DNA of 64,000 nucleotides from Salinisphaera hydrothermalis (lineage in GTDB: Bacteria > Pseudomonadota > Gammaproteobacteria > Nevskiales > Salinisphaeraceae), in assembly GCF_040361195.1 (NCBI RefSeq), contig NZ_APNE01000011.1; one strand, given 5' to 3'. The notes under the pieces were generated by a model. The model was not told where the DNA came from. It saw only the letters and a list, made by a program, of their open reading frames with translations, and made no database searches. Positions 9,084 to 19,047 of this stretch are shown in pieces. Every line of letters starts with the position of its first letter. Position 1 is the first letter of the stretch. Position numbers and translations under genes: made by a program.

Positions 9084-9195
9084 AATCTGTTTGGATTGCG
9101 CATCGCTGCTTTACCTGTTCAGAAGCATCGCCATGCATGACCGCTAGACCCAGATCATGTCCGAGGAACGTAGGCGCAGGATTTGGCTGGGCTTC

Positions 9196-9652
9196 GATCC
9201 GTCGGATTACGCCGCCGGCTAATCCGACCTACGCGGACTGTCAACGGCACGGTGATCGAACGACCGCATAGGTCGGCTTAGGCCGAAGGCCATAAGCCGC
9301 CAACTCTTCGCTGACAGGCCAGCCACAGCCCGGGGGCAAGCCCGTGCGACTCGTTGATTCAACGGGGCTGCGATCCGTCGGATTACGCTTCGCTAATCCG
9401 ACCTACGCCAACCGTCGACGGCACGGTGATCGAACCACCGTGTAGGTCGGCTTAGGCTGAAGGCCGTAAGCCGACAACTCTTCGCTAACAGGCCAGCCCC
9501 AGCACGGGGCGAGCCCGTGCGACTCGTTGATTCAACGGGGCTGCGATCCGTCGGATTACGCTTCGCTAATCCGCCCTACGCCAACCGTCGACGGCACGGT
9601 GATCGAACCACCGTGTAGGTCGGCTTAGGCCGAAGGCCGTAAGCCGACAACC
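9196..9652. repeat. Tandem array of a 173-176 base repeat with two hairpins per unit
   Basis: Units begin at 9196, 9372 and 9545; the third is cut short near 9652. Each contains hairpin A (GTCGGATTACG... paired with ...CTAATCCGAC) and hairpin B (TAGGTCGGCTTA... paired with ...TAAGCCGAC). Hairpin A resembles the dispersed palindromes around CGGATTAGCG-AAGCG that are common between genes in many gammaproteobacteria. The array lies after the last gene of the long iol operon and may stabilise or end its transcript. Confidence 0.8.
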
Positions 9653-9844
9653 AGGCCCTGCCCGTTCCGCGATGCTGCCAAGCCAAGCGCCTCAACCGAC
9701 CGATCTGAAGCGCTGGCATATCGGCATCGCGAGCTTCAAAACCGCGCCGAACCGGACAAAAACCGATGGATTTAAAGCAGCAACGCGCGTGACCCGCTCT
9801 GAAAGCGACGAGCGACCAGCCGCGCCAACCCGCGTCCAAAGAAT

Positions 9845-10972
9845 TCAATCCACCGCGGCCCAGCGTCCCGACTCGACGGACGCCAGCGCCGCATCGATCA
9901 CGCGATGCACCTGCACCGCATCGGCAAAACACGGCCAGAGCGCCGCGCGCTCGCCGCTGATGGCCGCGATCAAATCGCGTACTTCCACGGTCACCGTGTC
10001 GTTGTAGCCCGTGCCGTGGCCCGGTGCCGGGCAGAAATCGCGGTAATCCGGATGGGCCGGGCCCATTGGGACACGGCGAAAGCCCTGGGTTCGCGGGTCA
10101 TCGCCGCGCGAATAGAACTGGATCTCGCTCAGGCGCTCCTGATCGAACATGATCGTGCCGTCGGTGCCGGTCACCTCGTAGGACAGCCCCATCTTGTGGC
10201 CCGTACCGACGCGGGAGACATGAAGCGAGCCCGAGACGCCATTCTCGAACCGCACCAGCAGCTCGGCCTGATCGTCGTTCTCCACCGCGACGCGCGCGCC
10301 GGAGTCCGGGTCTGGGCGATGAGTGTGCACGATACGCGTCTCGGCCATGACCTCGCGGATCGGCCCGAGCAGCCAATGCGCCATCCCGATGCAATGCGAG
10401 CCGAGATCGCCCAGTGCCCCGGCCGCGCCGGCTTCGGCTCGCCGCATTCGCCAATCGATCGGCAGATCCGGATCGGCCAGAAAATCCTCGACGTGCACAC
10501 AGCGAAACGACACGATCTCGCCGAGCGCGCCTTCGGCAATGAGCTGGCGGGCAAACTGCGAGGCCGGCGTCTTGGGGTAATTGAGCCCGACCATGCACAC
10601 CACCCCGGCCCGCTCGGCCGCGGCCTGCATTTCCACGGCTTCATCGGTAGTCGCGCCCAGCGGTTTTTCGCAGAGCACATGCTTGCCGTGGGCGATCGCT
10701 TCCAGAACCATTTCCCGATGCGGCAACGGCGCGCAGACGGTGACCACGTCGATGTCCGGATCACGCACGAGCTGGCGCCAATCGCCGGTATGGCGAGCAA
10801 AGCCGAGGCGCGTCGCGGCCCGCTGGGCCGAGGCGTCGGAGCGGGTTGCGATCATGTCGGCCACCGGGCGTGTATCGAGCCCGAATACGGCGCCGACGGA
10901 ATGGATGGCCAACGCGTGTGCCTTGCCCATGAAACCGGCGCCGATGACGCCGAAACGTAGTGAATTCGTCAT
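9845..10972 (-). CDS. Gfo/Idh/MocA family NAD(P)-dependent oxidoreductase
   Basis: A 375-residue dehydrogenase. An N-terminal Rossmann fold (GVIGAGFMG) is followed by the EKP motif (HVLCEKPLG) and a C-terminal substrate domain with DLGSHCIGMAHWLLG. Family members oxidise or reduce hydroxyls of sugars and inositols using NAD(P). The ATG at 10972 is chosen because it places the Rossmann fold at the start and lies 31 bases after the previous gene, with GGGGA upstream. It ends the long minus-strand iol operon. Its closest relative in the window by length and C-terminal pattern is the product of 12355-13518. Candidate substrates are inositol isomers such as scyllo- or chiro-inositol; this is inference. 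Confidence 0.85.
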   Translation of the reverse strand: MTNSLRFGVIGAGFMGKAHALAIHSVGAVFGLDTRPVADMIATRSDASAQRAATRLGFARHTGDWRQLVRDPDIDVVTVCAPLPHREMVLEAIAHGKHVLCEKPLGATTDEAVEMQAAAERAGVVCMVGLNYPKTPASQFARQLIAEGALGEIVSFRCVHVEDFLADPDLPIDWRMRRAEAGAAGALGDLGSHCIGMAHWLLGPIREVMAETRIVHTHRPDPDSGARVAVENDDQAELLVRFENGVSGSLHVSRVGTGHKMGLSYEVTGTDGTIMFDQERLSEIQFYSRGDDPRTQGFRRVPMGPAHPDYRDFCPAPGHGTGYNDTVTVEVRDLIAAISGERAALWPCFADAVQVHRVIDAALASVESGRWAAVD

Positions 10973-11003
10973 ATGCAGTGTCCCCGCGTCGGTCGGGCTG
11001 GCC

Positions 11004-12176
11004 TCAAAGCTCGAGGGGCGCGACGTCGATCCAGCGTCCGCCCTCGTCGGAGGATCGGCAGGCCAGATCGATGAATTGCAGGCCGAGCACACCGTCGGCG
11101 GTGCCGGGAAAATCCGCCGGTCGATCCGCCATCGGCTGGCCGTCTCGCGCGGCCGCAATCGCCTCCGCTGCCGCCGAATACAAATTGGCGAAGGAGGCGA
11201 GGAACGCCTCCGGGTGGCCGAGGCCGATACGGGTGAACCGCTCGGCGTCGTCCGATAACACCGAGCCGCCCTGGGCCAGTATTTCGTGCCGCCCGCCCGG
11301 GTAGGAGACGCGCAGATGATGCGGGTCTTCGTGACACCACTCGAGCGACGCTTTGGAGCCGATCACCCGGATACGCAATCCGTGTTCGGCGCCGGTCGCA
11401 ACCATCGTCACCCAGAAGCTGCCGCGCGCCCCGCCGGTGAAACGCAACATGACCTGGGCGTGATCGTAGACCCGCCGGCCGGGTACGACGGTCGACAGAT
11501 CCGCCGCCAGGGCCTCGATTTCGAGCCCGGACACGAATCGGGCGAGGTGATGAATATGCGTGCCCAGATCCGATAGCACGCTGGCTCGTCCGACCTGGTC
11601 CGGGTCGGTCCGCCAGGCCACCTGTTTGTTCTGGGCATCTTGCTCGGCGTCGCCAGCGCCCCAGTTCGCGGCAAACTCGCCCTGGATGCTGCGGATGGTG
11701 CCGAGATCGCCGTCCGCGACCATCCGCGCAGCATGCCGGATCATGCTGTGACTGGCGTAGTTGTGGGTCAGCGCGAAAACCAGCCCTTGGGACTTCGCGA
11801 GCCGGTGCAGTGCCAGCCCGGTATCGAAATCGTCGGTCAGCGGCTTATCGCAGATGACATGAATGCCGTGCTCCAGGAAAACCTTGGCCGCCGGGTAATG
11901 GTTGGCGTTCGGGGTCACGATGGCCACGGCCTCGATGCCGTCCTCGCGGGCGGCCTCGGCTCGGGCCATGGTCTCGAAGTCCGCATAGACCCGATCGCGG
12001 GCGATGCTCAGTTCGCGCCCCGTGATCGCGGATTTGTCCGGATCGCGCGAGAACGCACCCGCGACGAGTTCATAGCGCCCGTCCATGCGCAGCCCGATAC
12101 GATGCGCCTCGGCGATATTCGCCCCGGGCCCGCCGCCAACCATGCCGATACGAATCGGCCGTTCGAATGCTTTCAT
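11004..12176 (-). CDS. Gfo/Idh/MocA family oxidoreductase
   Basis: A 390-residue dehydrogenase. The Rossmann motif is the variant GMVGGGPGANIAEAH, the NAD(P)-contacting motif reads CDKPLT rather than EKP, and DLGTHIHHLARFVSG lies in the substrate domain. This subtype, with a GGGxGA-like start and CDKP, often occurs in inositol clusters but its reaction is rarely defined. A TGAGGAG ribosome binding site precedes the ATG. The 178-base gap to the upstream oxidoreductase gene holds an inverted pair of CCGCAGAT-type repeats, unusual inside an operon. Confidence 0.85.
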   Translation of the reverse strand: MKAFERPIRIGMVGGGPGANIAEAHRIGLRMDGRYELVAGAFSRDPDKSAITGRELSIARDRVYADFETMARAEAAREDGIEAVAIVTPNANHYPAAKVFLEHGIHVICDKPLTDDFDTGLALHRLAKSQGLVFALTHNYASHSMIRHAARMVADGDLGTIRSIQGEFAANWGAGDAEQDAQNKQVAWRTDPDQVGRASVLSDLGTHIHHLARFVSGLEIEALAADLSTVVPGRRVYDHAQVMLRFTGGARGSFWVTMVATGAEHGLRIRVIGSKASLEWCHEDPHHLRVSYPGGRHEILAQGGSVLSDDAERFTRIGLGHPEAFLASFANLYSAAAEAIAAARDGQPMADRPADFPGTADGVLGLQFIDLACRSSDEGGRWIDVAPLEL

Positions 12177-12210
12177 GGTTATTTCTCCTCACGCGGCTTC
12201 GTTCTTTTAT

Positions 12211-12345
12211 TTATCCGCGGATTGCGCAGATGACGCAGATTTCAAAGACAAATGATCGTTGGTTTTAAACCGTTCCAGGGTGCCGTACAGCGATTAGCTA
12301 TCCGCGTTCTCTTCTTCATCTGTGCAATCTGCGTAATCTGCGGAT
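12211..12345. repeat. Inverted pair of CCGCAGAT-family repeats between two oxidoreductase genes
   Basis: The arms at 12211-12243 and 12317-12345 are about 30 bases each. Both are built from ATCTGCG/CGCAGAT words and face each other, so the transcript could form a long stem with a loop of about 70 bases. Related arms lie at 13541-13574, 13654-13684, 60741-60775 and 61098-61133. Confidence 0.75.
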
Positions 12346-12354
12346 CAATGCTTT

Positions 12355-13518
12355 TCAAACGTCGACCCAGGACTCCGACCGGCAGGATTCGTCGATGGCT
12401 TCGAGAATCCGCTGGTTACGAGCACCGAAGTTGAAGTTCGGGTAACAGTCGTCTGGGCCGGCGATGCCGGTGACGAGATCGCAGACGTCGATGACCTTGG
12501 CGTCGTAGAAACCGAGCGAGCCGCCGCCGAAATCAAAGGGGAAGAAGCCGGCGTACTGGGGCACCTGGGAGCCGGCGAGCAGGGTCTTGAAGCCGCGGTC
12601 GCGCTTGTCGTCGCGCATGCGGAAGACCTGCAGCTCGTTGAAGCGCTCGCCGTCCATGATGATCGTGCCCTCGGTGCCCGAGATCTGCCACTCGACGCCC
12701 ATGATCTTGCCGGCGGCGATGCGCGAGGATTCGACCACCCCGGCGGCGCCGGAGGTGAACTTCACGAGGCACTGGGTCTGGTCGTCGTTCTCGACGTCCC
12801 GCCACTCGGCGTCGGCGCTGGCCTTGGACGAATAGCCGGCCCCCGGGGCCGCCACGGGGCGCTTGTCGAACACGATCTGCGACTGGCCGCAGACGCGGTC
12901 GAAATCGCCCATCAGATACTGGGCCACGCCAATCACGTGGGCCCCGAGATCGCCGAGCGAGCCCGTGCCCGCCGCCCCTCGCGAGCAGCGCCAGGACCAC
13001 GGCAATTCCGGGTCGTTGAAGAAGCCCTGGTCGAAGGTGCCGCGAAAACGCGTCAGCCTGCCGATTTCGCCGCGGTCGATGATCTGCTTGGCGAGCATGG
13101 CCGCCGGCGTCTTGATGTTGTTGAACGAGACCATGGTCTTGACGCCGGCTTTTTCGGCCGCATCGCGCATCTCGTTGGCCTCGGCCGTCGACATCGCCAT
13201 CGGCTTTTCGCAGTAGACATGCTTGCCGGCCGCGATCGCTTCCAGCGCCATTTCGTGATGGAACTGGTTCGGCGAGGTGATATCGACGACATGCACGTCC
13301 GGATCCGCGATCATCGCCCGCCAATCGTCGTACGCCTTATCGAAGTTGAAGCGTGTCTTCGCTGCTTCGGCCAGCTCGCGGCTGACATCGGCCACCGCAT
13401 ACAAATGCGGGCGCAACGTCAGGTCCGTATACAGCGCCGCACAGCGCCAGAAGGCTTCGGCGTGGGCACGGCCCATGAAGCCGGTGCCGATGATGCCGAT
13501 GTTGAGTTGTTCTGCCAT
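12355..13518 (-). CDS. Gfo/Idh/MocA family oxidoreductase
   Basis: A 387-residue dehydrogenase. The Rossmann motif GIIGTGFMG begins at residue 8, YCEKPMA is the EKP motif, and DLGAHVIGVAQYLMG and FNNIKTPA mark the substrate domain. The ATG at 13518 follows GAGGAGACCAAGGAC and gives a standard start; longer frames run into the repeat arm. It resembles the product of 9845-10972, so the operon carries duplicated enzymes that may handle different inositol isomers or inosose intermediates. It is flanked on both sides by inverted repeat pairs. Confidence 0.85.
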   Translation of the reverse strand: MAEQLNIGIIGTGFMGRAHAEAFWRCAALYTDLTLRPHLYAVADVSRELAEAAKTRFNFDKAYDDWRAMIADPDVHVVDITSPNQFHHEMALEAIAAGKHVYCEKPMAMSTAEANEMRDAAEKAGVKTMVSFNNIKTPAAMLAKQIIDRGEIGRLTRFRGTFDQGFFNDPELPWSWRCSRGAAGTGSLGDLGAHVIGVAQYLMGDFDRVCGQSQIVFDKRPVAAPGAGYSSKASADAEWRDVENDDQTQCLVKFTSGAAGVVESSRIAAGKIMGVEWQISGTEGTIIMDGERFNELQVFRMRDDKRDRGFKTLLAGSQVPQYAGFFPFDFGGGSLGFYDAKVIDVCDLVTGIAGPDDCYPNFNFGARNQRILEAIDESCRSESWVDV

Positions 13519-13540
13519 GTCCTTGGTCTCCTCGAAAACT

Positions 13541-13684
13541 TTTATCCGCAGATCGACGCAGATGCACACAGATCGGAAGACAGATGACCTTCAGTACATC
13601 AGGGCTCGCATACGCATTTCTATGCTTGGTACCACCTGCCGCTGTCTTTCTTTCATCTGCGTCAATCTGCGTCGATCTGCGGAC
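13541..13684. repeat. Second inverted pair of CCGCAGAT-family repeats
   Basis: The arms at 13541-13574 (TTATCCGCAGATCGACGCAG...) and 13654-13684 (...CTGCGTCGATCTGCGGA) are nearly complementary over about 30 bases with a loop of about 80 bases. They fill the gap between the IolE-like gene and the downstream oxidoreductase gene in the long iol operon. Confidence 0.75.
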
Positions 13685-13698
13685 AACCTCTTGATGAA

Positions 13699-14670
13699 CT
13701 AGCCGCCAAAGAAGGACCGCACGGTACGCATCGCTTTGTCGGCATATTCGGCCGACGGCGCCTGGGTCGGGTCTTGCTCGGCTTCGACCACCAGCCACCC
13801 GTTGTAGGCATCGCTTTTGGCGAAATCTATGACGGGTGTGAAGTCGATACAGCCGTCGCCCGGCACCGTGAACATGCCGGCGCGTACGCCGCTGTTGAAT
13901 GACTCATCACGCGCGCGGATGCTGGCGAAGACGTCGCGGCGGATGTCCTTGAGATGGATGTGGTTGACCCGGTGGCCGTGGTTGGCGAGCACGCGGGCCA
14001 GATCGCCGCCGCCGGCCACGATATGCCCGGTATCGAATAACAGCCCAACCGCCTCGCCGGTTTCGGCCATGAGCCGATCGATCTCGGCCTCGGTCTCGGC
14101 GACCATCATCAGATGAGCGTGGTATGCGAGCTGGAGGCCGTAGTCGCGTTGGAGCGCCTCACCGAACTCGGTCAGCCGCTGGCCGTAGGCCGCCCAGTCG
14201 GCATCCGAGATCACGGGCGTCGCCGACAGCGGTTCGTTGAGCGGATCGTCGCCCGGCATCAGCCCGGTTTCGCCGTAGACCATGACCTGGGCGCCGTTAT
14301 GGGCCAGCAATGCGGCGTGGTTCGCCACATTGGCCAACTCGTCCGCGACGCCGATCTCGGCCAGGCGGCCGGAGTACCAGCCAGAGACCAGATCGACGTT
14401 GCCGTCGGCCAGCAGACCGGCGACGGCGTGCCGATCGGCCGGAAACTTGCGCCCCATTTCCACGCCTTCGTAACCGGCCGCGGCCGCCTCGGCGATGAAG
14501 GTTTCGACCGGCGTATCGTCGCCGAATTCGGTGATCACGTCGTTGGTCCAGCCGAGCGGATTGATGCCCAGGCGCAAGCCATAGGGTGCCAGCCGTTCCC
14601 GGGTCGCTTGCTGGCTGGGCTGCCAGTCGCGCGCAGGGGTCGCCCGCACGTTCGAAACCGTCGTGCTCAT
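13699..14670 (-). CDS. IolE-like inosose dehydratase paralogue (TIM barrel)
   Basis: A 323-residue metal-dependent TIM-barrel enzyme of the xylose isomerase-like fold. It aligns by eye with the IolE encoded at 16260-17168: LRLGINPLGWTND, GYEGVEMGRKFP, LLFDTGH and HLKDIR recur in order, and VVEAEQDP near the end supplies a likely metal-binding glutamate. IolE dehydrates 2-keto-myo-inositol. This copy has about 30 extra N-terminal residues and lacks the HHHMGT stretch of the other copy (it has YHAHLMM). A GAGGAGAGC ribosome binding site precedes the ATG. It may act on another inosose isomer; this is inference. Confidence 0.82.
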   Translation of the reverse strand: MSTTVSNVRATPARDWQPSQQATRERLAPYGLRLGINPLGWTNDVITEFGDDTPVETFIAEAAAAGYEGVEMGRKFPADRHAVAGLLADGNVDLVSGWYSGRLAEIGVADELANVANHAALLAHNGAQVMVYGETGLMPGDDPLNEPLSATPVISDADWAAYGQRLTEFGEALQRDYGLQLAYHAHLMMVAETEAEIDRLMAETGEAVGLLFDTGHIVAGGGDLARVLANHGHRVNHIHLKDIRRDVFASIRARDESFNSGVRAGMFTVPGDGCIDFTPVIDFAKSDAYNGWLVVEAEQDPTQAPSAEYADKAMRTVRSFFGG

Positions 14671-14721
14671 GATGCTCTCCTCGACGAAAACACCGGGCGC
14701 GGTGTGCGCCCGGCCGCCCGG

Positions 14722-16221
<1,500 letters not shown>

Positions 16222-16259
16222 GTCATCGGTCCTTTGAATGGTGTCTTGTGCAGTGGCGC

Positions 16260-17168
16260 TTACGCGGCCGCCACCAGTGAGAAGCCGGCTCGTCGCGCCG
16301 TGTCGCGCAGATAACGATAGCTGCGCTCGGCCAACGGCCAGGACGGCGACACCGATGGGTCCGTCTCGGCTTCGGTGATCAGCCAGCCGTCGTAACCGGT
16401 GGCCGCGAGCCGCGCCAGAATGGCATCGAAATCGAGGCTGCCGTCGCCGGGAATAGCGAATACGCCATCCACCACGGCGTTCAGGAAACTGGCGTTGCGA
16501 TTGTGCGAGCGCTCGACGACGGCCTGGCGCACATCCTTGCAGTGCGCATGTACGACCCGCTCGCCCCAGCGCTCGAGCCAGTCGAGCGGATCGCCGCCGG
16601 CGAACGCACAATGACCGGCATCGAACAGCAGCCCGACGTTGTCGCCGGTTTTATCCATCAGCCGGGCGACGTCATCGGTGGCCTGAATTACGGTGCCCAT
16701 GTGGTGGTGATAGGCCATGCGGATGCCCTCGCCCGCCAGATAATCGGCGACCGCATCGATCCGCGGCGCCAGCCGCTGCCAGTCGGATTCGGTCAGCCGC
16801 GGCCGGCGCGACACCGGCATCGAGCGGTCGAGATGCACACAGCGCGCCGTCTCGCAAAAAACCATCGCGCTCACACCGGCGGCCTTCATCAGGGCGAGAT
16901 GCCCTTGCATGGCCTCGATTTCTTCGTTGACGTCGCGCTCCAGCAGATTCGACGAATACCAGCCCGAGGCCAGCACCAGATCTTCATCGGCGAGCAGCGG
17001 GCCGAGGTCGTCGAACGTCGTCGGGAATTTGCGCCCCATCTCGACGCCTTCGTAGCCGGCCCGTTTCGCCTCGGCCAGACACTGGGTGAGCGGGGTCTCG
17101 TCGCCGAGCAGCGGCAGGTCGTCGTTAGTCCAGAGCAGCGGGTTCACACCCAGTCGAACGGTCATCAT
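16260..17168 (-). CDS. iolE: Inosose dehydratase IolE
   Basis: A 302-residue metal-dependent TIM-barrel enzyme that converts 2-keto-myo-inositol to 3D-(3,5/4)-trihydroxycyclohexane-1,2-dione, the second step of the pathway. Family landmarks are VRLGVNPLLWTNDDLPLLG at the start, GYEGVEMGRKFP, MAYHHHMGT, LLFDAGH and HAHCKDVR. ITEAETDP near the end supplies a likely metal ligand. The ATG at 17168 (or 17165) follows AAAGGAG. The stop of iolD is 22 bases upstream, so it is cotranscribed with iolC and iolD. The length agrees with known IolE proteins (about 300). Confidence 0.93.
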   Translation of the reverse strand: MMTVRLGVNPLLWTNDDLPLLGDETPLTQCLAEAKRAGYEGVEMGRKFPTTFDDLGPLLADEDLVLASGWYSSNLLERDVNEEIEAMQGHLALMKAAGVSAMVFCETARCVHLDRSMPVSRRPRLTESDWQRLAPRIDAVADYLAGEGIRMAYHHHMGTVIQATDDVARLMDKTGDNVGLLFDAGHCAFAGGDPLDWLERWGERVVHAHCKDVRQAVVERSHNRNASFLNAVVDGVFAIPGDGSLDFDAILARLAATGYDGWLITEAETDPSVSPSWPLAERSYRYLRDTARRAGFSLVAAA

Positions 17169-17190
17169 TGCATCTCCTTTACGCGACGGC

Positions 17191-19047
17191 TCAGCGCTGA
17201 CGCTGCTTGTTGTTGTCGTAGCCCGCGCGGCGCTCGGTGACGGCCTCGCGGCTGGATACCTCGGCCACCGGCACGTCCCACCAGGTGCCGCCCTCCGCGG
17301 TTGCCTTGTCGGCATCGGTCTTGAGCGCGATCAGATAAGTCTTGTCGGCGGCCTTGGCGCGATCCAGCGCGGCTTCGAGCCCGCCGATGCCGTCGACCCA
17401 TTCCGCTTCGCAACCCAGCGCTTTCGCATGGGCCGCGAAATCAATCTCCGGCGCGCCGTCGGGCGCTGTATTGCAGCCCTCGAACAGATTGTTGAATTCC
17501 ACGCCCACCGTGGCGCCCTGCAGCCGATGGATGCAGCCGTAGCCGCGGTTGTCGAGCAGCACCACGATGAGCTTGTGGCCGAGCATCACCGACGTCGCCA
17601 GTTCCGAGTTGAGCATCAGATAACTACCGTCGCCGACCGTGACGTAGACGTCGCGGCCGGGCGCGGCCATCTTCACGCCCATGCCGCCGGCAATTTCATA
17701 GCCCATGCAGGAAAAGCCGTATTCGACGTGATAACTGCCCGGCCCGGTGGTCTGATACAGCTTGTGCAGCTCGCCTGGCAGGCCGCCGGCGGCACAGACG
17801 ACGGTGCCGTTCTCGCCGGCCGCGCGATTGACCGCGCCCAGCACCTGACTGTCGGCCGGGCGCGGCGCGCCGTCATCCGCGGTCACGCGTTCGACGATGG
17901 CGAGCCAGTCGCGACGCTCGTCGGCCAGTTTGTCCTGCCACCCGGCATCCGCCTGCCAATCGGCCAGCCCGGCTTCCAGCGCTTCGAGCGCCACGCCCGC
18001 GTCGCCCACCAGCGATTGTCCGCCGTGTTTGGCGGCATCGAACCGGGCCACGTTGATGCCGAGCAATGTCGGGCCATGATCCATGTACAGCGCACGCGAG
18101 CCGGTGGTGAAATCCTGTAGTCGCGTGCCCAGCGCGATGACGACGTCGGCTTGTTCGGCCAGCGCGTTGGCGGCCGTGGAACCGGTCACGCCGATCGCGC
18201 CGACGTTGTTCGGGTGATCCGCCCGCAGGCTACCCTTGCCCGCCTGGGTTTCGGCCACCGGAATGCCGTGGCGCTCGGCGAACGCCGCGAGCCGGTCACA
18301 GGCGTCCGCGGAATAGAGCACGCCGCCGCCGGCGATAAGCAACGGCCGCTCGGCGCGCTTGAGGGTATCCAGCGCGGCGGCCAGCTCGGCTTCGTCCAGC
18401 CCGGGGCGACGAATGCGATGCACGCGCTCGTCAAAAAACGCGGCCGGAAAATCATAGGCCTCGGCCTGCACATCCTGGGGCAGCGCCAGCGTCGCCGGGC
18501 CACAATCGACCGGATCGAGCAGCGTATCGATCGCCGCCGGCAGGCTGCTCAGCAATTGTTCCGGCCGCGTGATGCGATCGAAATAACGCGAGACCGGCAC
18601 GAACGCATCGTTGACCGTGGTCGACGGCGCGCCGTAGTGCTCGACCTGTTGCAGTACCGGATCCGGCTTGCGCGTGGCGAAGGTATCGCCCGGCAGCAGC
18701 AGTACCGGCAGGCGATTGGCATGCGCCAGGCCCGCGGCTGTCACCATATTGAGCGCGCCAGGGCCGATGGACGTAGTACAGGCCATCATGCGCCGGCGCC
18801 GATGCTGCTTGGCGAAGGCGATGGCGGCATGGGTCATGCCCTGTTCGTTATGCGCCCGATAGGTCGGAAACGCCTCGCGTTCGGCATAAAGCGCTTCGCC
18901 CATGCCGGCGACGTTCCCGTGGCCGAAGATGGCAAAGCAGCCCTCGAACAGGCGCTCGCGGCGGCCGTCGATCTCGATGCGCTGCGCCGCGAGATAGCGG
19001 ACGAGCGCCTGCGCCATGGTCAGGCGAATGCTGTGCGGTCGGCTCAT
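17191..19047 (-). CDS. iolD: 3D-(3,5/4)-trihydroxycyclohexane-1,2-dione acylhydrolase IolD
   Basis: A 618-residue thiamine-diphosphate enzyme that opens the ring of the dione to 5-deoxy-glucuronate. The acetolactate synthase-like domains appear in order: N-terminal pyrimidine-binding domain with the conserved glutamate in RAHNEQGMTHAAI, a central domain (RPLLIAGGGVLYS), and a C-terminal domain with the thiamine motif GDGSYLMLN followed downstream by LDNRGYGCIHRLQ. The length matches the family. Its ATG overlaps the iolC stop by four bases (ATGA), so the two are translationally coupled. Confidence 0.94.
   Translation of the reverse strand: MSRPHSIRLTMAQALVRYLAAQRIEIDGRRERLFEGCFAIFGHGNVAGMGEALYAEREAFPTYRAHNEQGMTHAAIAFAKQHRRRRMMACTTSIGPGALNMVTAAGLAHANRLPVLLLPGDTFATRKPDPVLQQVEHYGAPSTTVNDAFVPVSRYFDRITRPEQLLSSLPAAIDTLLDPVDCGPATLALPQDVQAEAYDFPAAFFDERVHRIRRPGLDEAELAAALDTLKRAERPLLIAGGGVLYSADACDRLAAFAERHGIPVAETQAGKGSLRADHPNNVGAIGVTGSTAANALAEQADVVIALGTRLQDFTTGSRALYMDHGPTLLGINVARFDAAKHGGQSLVGDAGVALEALEAGLADWQADAGWQDKLADERRDWLAIVERVTADDGAPRPADSQVLGAVNRAAGENGTVVCAAGGLPGELHKLYQTTGPGSYHVEYGFSCMGYEIAGGMGVKMAAPGRDVYVTVGDGSYLMLNSELATSVMLGHKLIVVLLDNRGYGCIHRLQGATVGVEFNNLFEGCNTAPDGAPEIDFAAHAKALGCEAEWVDGIGGLEAALDRAKAADKTYLIALKTDADKATAEGGTWWDVPVAEVSSREAVTERRAGYDNNKQRQR

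Larger units (their letters stand above)
8852..9844. other. Intergenic region with MFS promoter and tandem repeats
   Basis: No gene is supported in these 993 bases. The left part (8852-9140) holds the long leader and operator of the MFS gene. The middle is occupied by about two and a half copies of a 173-176 base repeat, listed separately. The last 190 bases before the oxidoreductase stop codon show no recognisable signal. Confidence 0.6.

Noticed and set aside
9196..9652. CRISPR array
   Set aside because: Repeat units are about 175 bases and contiguous, with no short repeat-spacer pattern and no cas genes.
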